NCBI GenBank assembly: GCA_015060165.1
Contig: SUZC01000002.1
Span: forward strand, 62,001-126,000
Length of the DNA stretch: 64,000 nucleotides
Reading direction: 5' to 3'
DNA from: Rikenellaceae bacterium
GTDB taxonomy: Bacteria > Bacteroidota > Bacteroidia > Bacteroidales > Rikenellaceae
Made by a program: the position numbers and the translations under genes. Positions 50,748 through 60,804 of this stretch are shown piece by piece (position 1 is the first letter of the stretch; the number at the start of each line of letters is the position of its first letter). Below the pieces are notes generated by a model that did no database searches, was not told where the DNA came from, and was given only the letters and a program-made list of their open reading frames with translations.

Positions 50748-51362
50748 ATGAGTAACATCAAGAATGTAGTATTCGACTTTGGAGGTGTGCTGGTGGATTG
50801 GAATCCTCACCACCTCTACGATAAATATTTCGGCAGTTCGGAGAAGGCTACTTGGTTCTTGGAGAACATCTGTCGCTATTCGTGGAACTTGCAGATGGAT
50901 AAGGGCAAGCTCTTTTCGGAGGGTGTTGCCGAGTTGCAGGCCATCTATCCCGAATGGAGTGAGGCGATTGGCATCTACCACACCCGCTGGATTGAGATGA
51001 TGGGTGGCGAGGTGGAGGGTACTCCCGACCTGTTGCGTCGCCTGAAGGCTGCGGGATATAGAGTGTTTGGTCTGTCGAACTGGTCGATGGAGACCTTCCC
51101 GCTGGTGCGTGATGAGTTCCCCATCTTCAAGGAGCTGGAGGGTAAGGTTATTTCGGGCGAGGAGCTGATGGTTAAGCCTGAGCCTGAGATTTACCACTGC
51201 CTCTTTGAGCGCTACTCGCTTGTGCCCGAGGAGTCGGTATTTATCGACGATAATGCCGACAATGTGGCAGGAGCTAAGGCTGTTGGAATGAAGGCTGTGC
51301 AGTTCGTTGGTGCGCAAGCATTGGAGCGAACGCTAAGCGAAGAGTACGGATTGAAATTTTAG
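50748..51362 (+). CDS. HAD-family hydrolase (haloacid dehalogenase-like)
   Basis: VVFDFGGVLVDWNPH, GLSNWSMETF, SVFIDDNADNVAGAKAVGM motifs. Confidence 0.92.
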   Translation: MSNIKNVVFDFGGVLVDWNPHHLYDKYFGSSEKATWFLENICRYSWNLQMDKGKLFSEGVAELQAIYPEWSEAIGIYHTRWIEMMGGEVEGTPDLLRRLKAAGYRVFGLSNWSMETFPLVRDEFPIFKELEGKVISGEELMVKPEPEIYHCLFERYSLVPEESVFIDDNADNVAGAKAVGMKAVQFVGAQALERTLSEEYGLKF

Positions 51363-51379
51363 CTCAATAATATGGATAT

Positions 51380-51416
51380 AGGCCTCTTTATCATTGTAGA
51401 TAGAGGGGCTTTTTTA
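51380..51416 (+). terminator. Intrinsic terminator after the HAD hydrolase
   Basis: AGGCCTCTTTATC ... GATAGAGGGGCT followed by T6. Confidence 0.75.
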
Positions 51417-51516
51417 TAAATGTACAATATGTAGAAGATGTGGGGTAATGGATGCAAAAAGTGGCTTGAACAGCGTTCAAACCACTTTTATCTTTAGTAG
51501 ATTTGTTGTCGGACAG

Positions 51517-51993
51517 TTAGAATAGATCGATGATTATGTAGTAAAGCATAAATCCCGTTACGATGAGTTTCAACCCCGACCCAACCAAAAACGATATAAG
51601 CGAGCCGAACCCAACGGCGATAGCCTTTTCGAGATTTTGCTTTTCGTGTAGTAACTCACCTGCTACCGCACCTACAAATGGTCCCAGTATGATGCCGAGC
51701 GGACCCATAAATACGCCAATAAATACTCCAATTGTAGCTCCTGAAATACCAGCCTTTGTTCCTCCAAATACCTTGCTGAAATATCCGGGAAGAATATAGT
51801 CGAGAATAGAGATTACAATGGTTATTATGCCCCAAACCCAAAGCATCCTTACGGTTATGGTATCTCCTCCGTTAAAATAAGCCAATACCATTCCTACGAA
51901 CGATAGGGCGGGGCCGGGCAATACGGGAAGAACCGATCCGAGTATTCCTATTATGCCGCACAATATGGCGCATATTGTAATGAGTGTATCCAT
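51517..51993 (-). CDS. DUF456 family membrane protein
   Basis: GILGSVLPVLPGPALSFVGMVLAYF; GAFIGVFMGPLGIILGPFVGAVAGELL-type Gly-rich TM motifs. Confidence 0.87.
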   Translation of the reverse strand: MDTLITICAILCGIIGILGSVLPVLPGPALSFVGMVLAYFNGGDTITVRMLWVWGIITIVISILDYILPGYFSKVFGGTKAGISGATIGVFIGVFMGPLGIILGPFVGAVAGELLHEKQNLEKAIAVGFGSLISFLVGSGLKLIVTGFMLYYIIIDLF

Positions 51994-52124
51994 AAGCGTG
52001 CTCTATTACATTTTGCTAAACGTCAAATCCAGCCAAGTATTCTCTTTCCTATGTAAATAGATGACTTGATGATATTTCCCCATCTCTGTTGTCACCCGTT
52101 CTCGCAACCTGTTGTTCGGGGTAG

Positions 52125-52478
52125 TTATTTTACGAGGCGGTTTGTTGTTGAATCTGGGAAAATCACCGAGGGCTTAAATTGCTTAGCCTCCTCGAAATCC
52201 ATCAGGGCATACGATACGATAATCACCAAATCATCAACCTGCACTTTGCGTGCTGCGGCGCCATTGAGGCAAATACAGCCCGAACCACGCTCGCCCTTGA
52301 TGATGTATGTCTCTAAACGCTCACCGTTGTTGATGTCAAGTATCTGCACCTTCTCTCCTTCGATCATACCTGCAGCATCCATCAAATCTTCATCAATGGT
52401 AATGCTCCCTACGTAATTGAGGTTGGCTTGTGTCACTCTGACGCGGTGAATTTTCGATTTTAATACTTCGATAAGCAT
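52125..52478 (-). CDS. panD: Aspartate 1-decarboxylase
   Basis: [23 protein letters not shown] (GS self-cleavage site), [19 protein letters not shown]. Confidence 0.95.
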   Translation of the reverse strand: MLIEVLKSKIHRVRVTQANLNYVGSITIDEDLMDAAGMIEGEKVQILDINNGERLETYIIKGERGSGCICLNGAAARKVQVDDLVIIVSYALMDFEEAKQFKPSVIFPDSTTNRLVK

Positions 52479-52482
52479 AATT

Positions 52483-53319
52483 CTACTTTATTTTTACGTT
52501 GTCGATGAGTCTGATCTCTCCGGCCTGCACAGCGATACAGCCTTGTATGCGAGTGCTCTCTTCCCACGTTGCAACCTGCTGCATCGAGAGGGCATCAACG
52601 GCCTGGAAATATATAACTTTCAATAGCGGATTATTCTCTACCTCGGCAATAACCCATGCAGTAAGTTCTGTTGGAGTCATCTCTAAAGCTTTGCCGGCAC
52701 ATTGTTTCAACACTTCGTAGATGTGTGGTGCGGCTGCACGATGAGCCTTGTCGAGGAGCGTGTTGCGCGACGAGAGAGCCAATCCGTCAGTATCACGAAT
52801 AATTGGACACTCCACAATCTCGACATCCAACCCCAGTTGATTAACCATAGCCTTGATGATTGCAATCTGCTGGAAATCCTTCTCTCCGAAGTATGCTTTT
52901 GCTGGGTTTACCATATTGAACAGACGGCTTACTACCTGAGCCACGCCGTTAAAGTGGCCTGGGCGAGTAGCACCCTCCATCACCTTGTCGATTTGGCCGA
53001 AATCAAATACACGAGTATCCGGCTCGGGATAAATCTCCTCCACCGATGGCATTAATACGAAATCGGCACCAGCCGCCTCCAACAGAGCTGCGTCAGCTTC
53101 GGGGGTACGCGGATAGTTTCTCAAATCTGTTTTGTCGTTAAACTGTGTAGGGTTTACAAATACACTAACCACCACAACCTTGCACTCTTTGCGAGCCTTT
53201 TCAACTAGCGAACGGTGACCCTGGTGCAATGCTCCCATTGTGGGCACGAATCCGATATCGGCGCGCTCTACAGTCGAAAGAGCCTCTTTGAGCTCGCTAA
53301 CTTTTGTAAATGTCTTCAT
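52483..53319 (-). CDS. panC: Pantothenate synthetase
   Basis: [45 protein letters not shown]-like [15 protein letters not shown]. Confidence 0.95.
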   Translation of the reverse strand: MKTFTKVSELKEALSTVERADIGFVPTMGALHQGHRSLVEKARKECKVVVVSVFVNPTQFNDKTDLRNYPRTPEADAALLEAAGADFVLMPSVEEIYPEPDTRVFDFGQIDKVMEGATRPGHFNGVAQVVSRLFNMVNPAKAYFGEKDFQQIAIIKAMVNQLGLDVEIVECPIIRDTDGLALSSRNTLLDKAHRAAAPHIYEVLKQCAGKALEMTPTELTAWVIAEVENNPLLKVIYFQAVDALSMQQVATWEESTRIQGCIAVQAGEIRLIDNVKIK

Positions 53320-53496
53320 CTATTTATCCAATTGGAAGCTCTTACCTTTGGTAAGGCCTCAATACAGCGACAAAGTTATATAATTATTTTGATAAACAAA
53401 TTTCACGTTCCGATAAAAACGCCCAATAAAGCAAAAAGTCCGCTTTGTATAGCGAACTTTTCGAGTTTTGTGGTATAATTTCAAACTATTGGATGA

Positions 53497-54102
53497 TTAT
53501 TTGTCTTTAGAGTCGATGTATGCCCAAGTCATAGCAGCGGCACAAAGTGCAAGAATGATATACGATGCAAGGCCCGAAAAAGCGTTTGCAAAGGTGAACC
53601 ACATGGCAGTAAACGACAACACTACAATCAACACATAGCACCACTCTCTGTGACGCCATGTTGCGTGTTTTATGTGGCCATTGAGGCATAGAGCGTCGAT
53701 TGAGTACTTACCAGCACCTAGGGCGATGATGAAGATGTAAATACCCAGGAAGAGCAAGGGTAGAGCCTTTGTGAAGAATGGGTCGAAGAAGTGATATTTG
53801 GTTGCGACAGCCATATGAAAAGCAAGCAAAATCGCCATGATGCGAGTTTGCAGACCCATAATCAAGAATATGCTGAATCCCACCTGTGCTGCAATTGTAA
53901 GTATTAGCGAGGGTTCCATTCCCAATCCTATTGGATCGCCAAAGAACTCTAATGCAAGTTCATCATATCGCTCTATTTTGCTGACTCCGTATGGGATCAT
54001 AAGCAGTCCTGCAAATATTCTCAGCGCCAAGAGTGTGATGCTTCTGCGCTCACTTGCAAACGAGTCGGCCGAGAATGCCCAAAGTGATAATTTTTTAATC
54101 AT
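53497..54102 (-). CDS. DoxX-family membrane protein
   Basis: LRIFAGLLMIPYGVSKIERYDEL and 4-TM layout (MGLQTRIMAILLAFHMAVATKYHF). Confidence 0.7.
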   Translation of the reverse strand: MIKKLSLWAFSADSFASERRSITLLALRIFAGLLMIPYGVSKIERYDELALEFFGDPIGLGMEPSLILTIAAQVGFSIFLIMGLQTRIMAILLAFHMAVATKYHFFDPFFTKALPLLFLGIYIFIIALGAGKYSIDALCLNGHIKHATWRHREWCYVLIVVLSFTAMWFTFANAFSGLASYIILALCAAAMTWAYIDSKDK

Positions 54103-54172
54103 AACGTAACTGTTTTGAGCCCGTATGGTTCAGTCTCCCTTGGGGACTAAATTAGGGCGAGAAGATAAAAAA

Positions 54173-54198
54173 TGCCGCCGACCATAGTGGTGGCGGCA
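54173..54198 (-). terminator. Terminator downstream of the DPP III gene
   Basis: TGCCGCC ... GGCGGCA inverted repeat, T-run on the minus strand. Confidence 0.7.
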
Positions 54199-54209
54199 CT
54201 CTATTGTGT

Positions 54210-56249
54210 TTAGTTAATTGATGGCAGGAAAGAGTATTTTGTAGAGTACTCCATCATCTGCTCAGTATAGTTGTATTTGTATACAAGCTTCACGTCTACA
54301 ATCTTCCCATCCTTCTCAACAAGTTCATAATCGGGATTGACGAATCCGCTATAAGGTTCGATGCCCAATTTACCGTAGCGCTCCAATACCTCTTTGTGAA
54401 GGTCGTAGTCGATCTTCACCGCGTAATCCTCTACCAACTTGCGGCCAGCCTCGTAGTCACCTGTTGACTTGATGCGCTGTACCTCAAAGAGAAGTTCTCC
54501 GAAGAGTTTGCGTAGAGCATCAAAATCGTTAACTACGATATATGATTTACCATCTTTCTTTACCCACTCGATTACGTTCTGTTTTTTACCCTTCTCGTAA
54601 CACCACTCCGAGATAAGCTTGCGGTTGCGCATGTGTGACTCCTCGACGTTCTTGCCAAGCTCGATGCGAGCGAATTGGGTCATCATACCGTTCATAATGT
54701 AGTCTGCGTATTGGGCTTTAGCTACGTCCAGTGATGGAATCAATCCAATCTCTACCATCTTCGGATCCCCCAAGTAATAGAGACCGAACAAATCGGCACG
54801 AGCCTCCTCCAAAGTCGATGTGTAGCTCTTTAATTCACCACCTTTAACACCTGGTGCCAACTGGCCTGAGCCGTGACCTAGACATTCGTGAAGGTCGGTG
54901 TGTAGGTCATCGCCCAACTTGCCATACTCCTTGATACGGGCACGATCCTCCTCGCGCAACATAAACTCCTCGTTGAAGCCATTGCCCTGAGCAGCCTTGT
55001 CGTAAGCATATGTGATGTTGTCGATTGTTACCGATTTAGAGCCATACTCCTTGCGGATCCAATCAGCGTTGGGAAGGTTGATTCCGATTGGTGTTGCGGG
55101 GTAGCAGTCACCACCCAACATAGCAACGGTAATAACTTTTGCTGATACACCCTTCACCTCCTTCTTGCGGAATGCAGGATTAATTGGGGCATTGTCCTCA
55201 AACCACTGCGCGTTAGCTGAGATGATTTGAGTTCTGCGGCAAGCCGTACTGTCCATAAAGTTTACAGTACCCTCCCATGAAGCCTTGCGTCCCAATGGAT
55301 CGCCATAATCCTCAATGAAACCGTTTACGAAGTCAACGTTCGATGCGTTGTCGCTAACCCAAAGGATGTTGTAGCGGTCGAATTCACGCAGATCGCCTGT
55401 GCGATAGTAATTAATCAATGCGCCGATAATGCTTTTCTGAGGCTCTTCGGCTACCTGCTGAGCCTTCTCAAGCCAATGTACAATTTGCTGGATAGCATCA
55501 GAATACATTCCACCCAATTTCCAAGTGCGTTCTACGATATTGCCTTTCTCGTCTTTTGTCAGCTTAGAGTTCAATCCGTACGAAATAGGCTTAGGGTCTT
55601 TTTCGTCGACCATTGCGGCATAGAAATCCTCTACCTCCTTCATCGTTACACCCTCGTAGTAGTTGCAAGCCGACTCTGTGACCATATCCACTCCGTCTGT
55701 CTGATTGAGTCGTGATGCATAGAGTTTCTCGTCGAAGATAATATCACACAACTCTTTCTTCTCGATTGGCAACTCTTTGGTGTCGACATACTTGTCAAGC
55801 ATCTTCTCAAACCAATCACGAGGGAATTCCGCGCGGAATTTATCGTTAGAGTAGTGGTGGTGAATACCGTTGGCAAACCACACCTTCTTCAAATACTTCT
55901 CCATTGCCGCAAACTCCTTTGCCGAGCGGTCGCCATCATACTTCGTGTAGATAGTCTCCAGTGCGCGACGAACTGTGAGGTTGTATTTGAAATTCTGGTC
56001 AAACAGAATATCTCGACCACATTTTGTAGCCTCGCTCAAATAATAAATGAGCATCTTCTGCTGCAGTGGCAGATTCTCAAATCCTGGTACCTCATATCGA
56101 AGAACCTTTATATCATCGAAACGGTCTACAATCCAGCTTGCAGGCTCGGTTGGTAGCTCCGCATCTACAGCCTTTTGTTGGCATGATGAGAGCATAGTGA
56201 GCGAAATAGTCATAATTGTCGCAATTAAAATAGTAATAATCTTTTTCAT
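54210..56249 (-). CDS. Dipeptidyl-peptidase III family (M49) lipoprotein
   Basis: Zinc motif HECLGHGSGQL and downstream EEARADLFGLYYLGD; lipobox MLSSCQQ. Confidence 0.92.
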   Translation of the reverse strand: MKKIITILIATIMTISLTMLSSCQQKAVDAELPTEPASWIVDRFDDIKVLRYEVPGFENLPLQQKMLIYYLSEATKCGRDILFDQNFKYNLTVRRALETIYTKYDGDRSAKEFAAMEKYLKKVWFANGIHHHYSNDKFRAEFPRDWFEKMLDKYVDTKELPIEKKELCDIIFDEKLYASRLNQTDGVDMVTESACNYYEGVTMKEVEDFYAAMVDEKDPKPISYGLNSKLTKDEKGNIVERTWKLGGMYSDAIQQIVHWLEKAQQVAEEPQKSIIGALINYYRTGDLREFDRYNILWVSDNASNVDFVNGFIEDYGDPLGRKASWEGTVNFMDSTACRRTQIISANAQWFEDNAPINPAFRKKEVKGVSAKVITVAMLGGDCYPATPIGINLPNADWIRKEYGSKSVTIDNITYAYDKAAQGNGFNEEFMLREEDRARIKEYGKLGDDLHTDLHECLGHGSGQLAPGVKGGELKSYTSTLEEARADLFGLYYLGDPKMVEIGLIPSLDVAKAQYADYIMNGMMTQFARIELGKNVEESHMRNRKLISEWCYEKGKKQNVIEWVKKDGKSYIVVNDFDALRKLFGELLFEVQRIKSTGDYEAGRKLVEDYAVKIDYDLHKEVLERYGKLGIEPYSGFVNPDYELVEKDGKIVDVKLVYKYNYTEQMMEYSTKYSFLPSIN

Positions 56250-56388
56250 ATTTTCTTCATTCTGAGTTGAATATTCTGTGCCAAAGTTACCTATTGAAAT
56301 CGAGATTTCAAAATCCGCGATTCAAAATAGTTGTTTTAGCCATTCGTTATTAGTCTTTTGTATTGCTTAAACGCATGGAACAACAAAC

Positions 56389-56420
56389 AAAGACTGCTAA
56401 CAGTGGTGTTAACAGTCTTT
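56389..56420 (-). terminator. Terminator downstream of cysQ
   Basis: AAAGACTG ctaacagtggtgttaa CAGTCTTT inverted repeat. Confidence 0.75.
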
Positions 56421-56448
56421 GATGTAGCTTTTATTTGTAATCTTCAAT

Positions 56449-57306
56449 TTAATCCTTGCAGTTGTGGCTGCGAGCCTCGAACCATGGATTCTTTAAGTCG
56501 GCTTTGTTGTATGCAAGGGATTCGCCATCGGGATAAGAGAGGGTGGAGCCTCCTGCCTCGGCCAAAATCAGTTCTCCGGCAGCAGTATCCCATTCATATG
56601 TGTTGGTGGTGCGGATGTAGTAATCAACATAGCCCTCCGCAAGCAAACAGAATTTATACGAACTACCTTGCTCGATAATTTCCAAATCGGGATGTAGCTG
56701 GCGCATCTGCTCAACTCGTTGATGTGTTTCGGGAGTTTGATGAGAACGCGACAATGCCACCCTGAAACCCTCGTGACGAGCCGATTCTAACGGCAGACGC
56801 TCCATGAGTTTTGAGATCTGCTCACTTTCGTATGTTGGACTCTCCTGAGGAATGATATCACGAATCAGGAATGCGCCATACTCCTTTACTGCGACATACA
56901 TCTTGCAGTGGTATGGCACATACAATACCGAAGCCACACACTCATTGTTGTAAAGCAGGGCAATATTGACCGTAAACTCATTGTTACCTTTGATAAACTC
57001 TTTTGTGCCATCGAGCGGATCTACAAGCAGGAACAGCTCCCAATTGCGACGCTCGTCGTAAAGCATCTCTCTTCCCTCTTCGCTGAGTACGGGGATGCGT
57101 GTCGTGCCGAGGTGCTCTTTGATGGTGTTGTGAGCTACTCGGTCGGCTACTGTGATGGGTGTCATATCGCTTTTGAGCGATATGTCGTAGTCATCTTGAT
57201 TCTTATAGATTTTCATAATTGCCGCACCGGCTTTAACGGCTGCATTGAAACATTGCGGCAAGATATGTTCTAATATGTGTTGCTTTATTTGCGTATCGGC
57301 CATCAT
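56449..57306 (-). CDS. cysQ: 3'(2'),5'-bisphosphate nucleotidase CysQ / inositol monophosphatase family
   Basis: PVLSEEGREM, LLVDPLDGTKEFIKGNNEFTVNIAL, YEWDTAAGELILAEAGG. Confidence 0.93.
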   Translation of the reverse strand: MMADTQIKQHILEHILPQCFNAAVKAGAAIMKIYKNQDDYDISLKSDMTPITVADRVAHNTIKEHLGTTRIPVLSEEGREMLYDERRNWELFLLVDPLDGTKEFIKGNNEFTVNIALLYNNECVASVLYVPYHCKMYVAVKEYGAFLIRDIIPQESPTYESEQISKLMERLPLESARHEGFRVALSRSHQTPETHQRVEQMRQLHPDLEIIEQGSSYKFCLLAEGYVDYYIRTTNTYEWDTAAGELILAEAGGSTLSYPDGESLAYNKADLKNPWFEARSHNCKD

Positions 57307-57383
57307 TAATTAGTGGTTTTTTGAATTACTTTCGTAAAGTTAGTCATAATTTATGAAACAATAAATTTTCGGTGCTAAAAAAT

Positions 57384-58355
57384 CTACTTTAAGCGATGAA
57401 AATAACACAACATAGTCCGAAGTGAACATTTATCTATGCCACATGCTATGAATTGATAGTGGGCAATAGCCTTTAGGGCAATTGTTGTGGCAAGTGCAGC
57501 CGATGTGATTAATATCGAATGGTATGCGAAATAGTAGAACAGATTACCGGAGGAGAGCTTGGCAATATCAAATATCCAGACAATGGCTAATGCCACAAAC
57601 AACCCTGCTGCCAATCTGCCTATATGACGATTCTTGGGTAGTGGGTGGATAGGCTTGTGAATAAATGATTGGTTTGTATGCAGGATATTGGATTGGGATA
57701 TTTTTTTTGGCAGGCTTGTTGAAAAGCCTCCGTGCAAAATAATCGTTTCGCGTTGAAATATATAGCAAGGAGCATCCCCATTCGAAAATAGTAGCTCTGG
57801 AGTCTGCTCCGTGGCATCAGATAATATTATGGCAATGTTTTCGATGGCGTATGGGCGTAGGTAATAATTACCAGTTATGGGGATTATATAGCTGTAAGAT
57901 GTAATCTTTAATACTTCGTTGAGAGTAGTGAAACTGTTGACTTCTGTAGAAGAGTCAACAATGACCAGCCTCCTGTATCTGCGTTCTGCCGAACGATATA
58001 TCGAGCGAACGATTGTCCCTTCAGAGGTATTTGTAATAGGGTTGTTTACTTCAAGCATTCTATACCTCAAGATAAGTGCCGAATATAATTCGGTCTGCAG
58101 TTGTGAGTCGATGATGGCAATAACCTCATAGCGGTCATATTTTACGTTGAGTAGGTTTTCAATATGCTCCAACTCCTCAACCCGATGACATATTACAGAA
58201 AATCCCACCCAACCCAGCGAAGAGTGTATGCTGATGCTTTGGTCGGTGAATAATTTTTGTTGGCGTTCAGCGCGAATAATACGCATGCTATTTATCGCTT
58301 CAGTTATGATAATAGTGATGAATAGTAATATAAGAATCAGTTCGAATACCAGCAT
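57384..58355 (-). CDS. GT2-like (GT-A fold) membrane protein, apparently lacking the catalytic DxD motif
   Basis: N-terminal TM; VGFSVICHRVEELEHIENLLNVKYDRYEVIAIIDS resembles a GT2 N-terminus; two C-terminal TMs; overlaps the upstream HEAT gene. Confidence 0.55.
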   Translation of the reverse strand: MLVFELILILLFITIIITEAINSMRIIRAERQQKLFTDQSISIHSSLGWVGFSVICHRVEELEHIENLLNVKYDRYEVIAIIDSQLQTELYSALILRYRMLEVNNPITNTSEGTIVRSIYRSAERRYRRLVIVDSSTEVNSFTTLNEVLKITSYSYIIPITGNYYLRPYAIENIAIILSDATEQTPELLFSNGDAPCYIFQRETIILHGGFSTSLPKKISQSNILHTNQSFIHKPIHPLPKNRHIGRLAAGLFVALAIVWIFDIAKLSSGNLFYYFAYHSILITSAALATTIALKAIAHYQFIACGIDKCSLRTMLCYFHRLK

Positions 58356-59347
58356 GCCAAATCACGTTTGTATGAGTTTATAAGATCTTTAGTATAAAGA
58401 AGTTCGCTTTCCGAAAATAGTGCTTGTAGCGATGCAAGTGAGTAACCCTCGCGACATAGGTGCAGGCATAGTTCTCTGCGGCTGTGGTCTGGCATAATGG
58501 TAAGTTGTCTCCTTATTGGTTGTCGTCCGAGTGGTCGCCCAAGAAGTGCTAACGTATAGATAGCTTCGCGGACAATGCTTTGGTTTGTTGTCCTTGCTAT
58601 GATATTGTATAGATGTTTATCAGCAATACCGATTTCGAAATTGCGTACAATGGCTATTCCGAGCCGTAGCAGATTGTGGTTATCACTTGTGAGTAACGGT
58701 TCATAGGCAATCGGCAATATTCCACGTCGTAGGAGCGATATTATACGCGATATGTCGTATGGCCTTAATTCGAAACAAAGATTGGCTATAATGCTTATTG
58801 CTTTGGTGGGCGATGCTGCAAGAATCGCAATCAGGGCGGCAATCCGCAGATGACGATTTCGCGAACTGAGATAACGTGATATTACCCCTATGGTTATATG
58901 GCTAATAGAAATTGTACTCATATAATTTAAAATCTCAATTTTCTTTGTTACGCTGGCCCATCTTAGTTTGCTGAGTAGGAACTCTTCAATTTTGTAATCT
59001 TTAGCAAGCTTTTGAATGGTGTCTGTTGGAGTGGAGTAGGTGTGAGCCATAACCTCATATATCGCTTTTGCAATTGCCATTCGTTCGGATTCGGATTCTG
59101 TTTGATCCCGCGAAGTGTGATTCTTATTCCCATCACCCCAATTTATATGGATCCCTTTTGTTTGGTATTGAGGGTAATGGTTACATATATATTCGGATAC
59201 GATTTGTTTGATGTGTTGTTTCGTGAGAATATTGTAACATAGCGAATTGCTCTGGTGTCGTATCGTTTTGCGAATGGCTATACCATAGGCTGCGCCAACG
59301 AGTAGAGCCATTATTATATATATGTATATAGTATCAGTCATCTCCAT
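58337..59347 (-). CDS. Membrane-anchored HEAT-repeat domain protein
   Basis: N-terminal TM IYIYIIMALLVGAAYGIAI; alpha-helical repeats (LRIAALIAILAASPTKAISIIANL, LRLGIAIVRNFEIG, VREAIYTLALLGR). Confidence 0.65.
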   Translation of the reverse strand: MEMTDTIYIYIIMALLVGAAYGIAIRKTIRHQSNSLCYNILTKQHIKQIVSEYICNHYPQYQTKGIHINWGDGNKNHTSRDQTESESERMAIAKAIYEVMAHTYSTPTDTIQKLAKDYKIEEFLLSKLRWASVTKKIEILNYMSTISISHITIGVISRYLSSRNRHLRIAALIAILAASPTKAISIIANLCFELRPYDISRIISLLRRGILPIAYEPLLTSDNHNLLRLGIAIVRNFEIGIADKHLYNIIARTTNQSIVREAIYTLALLGRPLGRQPIRRQLTIMPDHSRRELCLHLCREGYSLASLQALFSESELLYTKDLINSYKRDLACWYSN

Positions 59348-59750
59348 AATTATCGCGTCTACCTAATATTTGCTCGTAGACCTTGTTTCGTAGACGATCA
59401 ATGCAAATAGGAAAAGTGAGGTATTGGTCAATTCCCGACTCCAATAGCGATAACACGCTTTGCTCGTCTTGTTGCCAGGTTATTACATAAATTGCACTTC
59501 GTATGTGAGATGTAGAGTGTAACGCTTTTGTTGTTATTTTGCGCAAAAGAGTCACGATGTCGAGCCCGTTAATGAGTGGAGCTATATCTAATATTATTAT
59601 CAGTCGAGGAATCCCCAGCCTGATTACACCCAGCAACTCTTCGACTGAGCCGACCCTTATAATTTCAGCTCCGAAGCCCGCAATCATAGCCTCTATAAGT
59701 GCTCCTGCCGTGTCGTTTGGCGAGTAAATAATAACCAATTTCCTGCACAT
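59334..59750 (-). CDS. Degenerate response-regulator receiver (REC-like) domain protein
   Basis: KLVIIYSPND...RLIIILDIAPLINGLDIVTLLRK...IYVITW...GIDQYLTFPICIDRLRNKV follows REC topology; no output domain. Confidence 0.65.
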   Translation of the reverse strand: MCRKLVIIYSPNDTAGALIEAMIAGFGAEIIRVGSVEELLGVIRLGIPRLIIILDIAPLINGLDIVTLLRKITTKALHSTSHIRSAIYVITWQQDEQSVLSLLESGIDQYLTFPICIDRLRNKVYEQILGRRDNYGDD

Positions 59751-59853
59751 CTGTTTCCTAAGAAAAAGTTATTTTTTGTCAATCGAATAGTGTGCCAAAT
59801 GAGTGATTGTGAAAAAAATATGGCCAAAGGTGTTGTACGCGGAAAAATTTTTG

Positions 59854-59861
59854 TATATTTG
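59854..59861 (+). promoter_or_regulatory. -7 box for rplU-rpmA
   Basis: TATATTTG (TAnnTTTG) 40 nt upstream of rplU. Confidence 0.65.
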
Positions 59862-59901
59862 CAGGCCGAATTACGGCAAAACTTATATTTTATTTTTAGA
59901 A

Positions 59902-60213
59902 ATGTACGTTATAGTAGAGATCGCAGGTCAGCAGTTCAAGGCTGAAAAGGGTCGTAAGCTCTATGTTCACCGTCTTCAGGGCGACGTAGAGTCGTCAGTG
60001 AGCTTCGACAAAGTCCTGCTTGTAGACAACGACGGTCAGGTTAAGGTAGGTGCACCTGCAGTAGAAGGCGCCTCAGTAAAGTGTAAGATCTTGAAGCACC
60101 TCAAGGATGATAAGGTCTTGGTGTTCAAGAAGAAGCGTAGAACCGGTTACCAGAAGTGTAATGGCCACCGCCAGTACCTTACTCAGGTTCTCGTAGAGGA
60201 TATTGTTGCATAA
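59902..60213 (+). CDS. rplU: 50S ribosomal protein L21
   Basis: [44 protein letters not shown]. Track start 59803 is an upstream extension through the promoter. Confidence 0.95.
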   Translation: MYVIVEIAGQQFKAEKGRKLYVHRLQGDVESSVSFDKVLLVDNDGQVKVGAPAVEGASVKCKILKHLKDDKVLVFKKKRRTGYQKCNGHRQYLTQVLVEDIVA

Positions 60214-60231
60214 TTAAAACGTTAGTAGAAA

Positions 60232-60492
60232 ATGGCACACAAAAAAGGAGTAGGTAGTTCAAAGAACGGCCGTGAGTCAGAGAGCAAGCGACTCGGAGTA
60301 AAGCTTTTCGGTGGTCAGTTCGCTAAGGCCGGCAACATCATCGTTCGTCAGCGTGGTACTGTTCACAACCCTGGTAACAACGTGGGTATGGGTAAGGACC
60401 ACACTCTTTTTGCATTGGTCGACGGTACAGTTGAGTTCTGCAAGAAGTCGTCTGGCAAGTCATACGTTAGCGTAACTCCTCTTGCAGAGTAG
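60232..60492 (+). CDS. rpmA: 50S ribosomal protein L27
   Basis: [49 protein letters not shown]. Confidence 0.96.
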   Translation: MAHKKGVGSSKNGRESESKRLGVKLFGGQFAKAGNIIVRQRGTVHNPGNNVGMGKDHTLFALVDGTVEFCKKSSGKSYVSVTPLAE

Positions 60493-60528
60493 TTCGTTGG
60501 CGTGGTGATTATAACCGAATTGAATTGG

Positions 60529-60556
60529 GCGAGACTTTTTAGTCTCGCTTTTTTTT
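60529..60556 (+). terminator. Intrinsic terminator after rpmA
   Basis: GCGAGACT-tttt-AGTCTCGC followed by T8. Confidence 0.9.
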
Positions 60557-60682
60557 GTTTGAAATTTGGATAATTGTAAGAAAAATAATAATTTTGAACG
60601 CAGGGAATGGTATATTTAATTGACTAAATTTCAAAAAGATGTTGCGCCATAACAATAATTCAGATTTTCTTTGCGGCCTTGT

Positions 60683-60712
60683 TGCAACTCCATCTTTGGA
60701 TGGGCGGTTGCA
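60683..60712 (+). ncRNA. Hairpin in the putative leader of the peptide/lipoprotein locus
   Basis: TGCAAC-t-CCATC-tttg-GATGG-gcg-GTTGCA: 6+5 bp stem downstream of a weak TTG/N~20/TTTCTTTG promoter-like pair. Confidence 0.4.
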
Positions 60713-60804
60713 GGTTGTACGCGTTGGGTATGGCGTAATCCTACCCCCCCCCTATATGTCTTAATTATCATATAATCAGTAAATTATATAAAAATATCTT
60801 GAAG

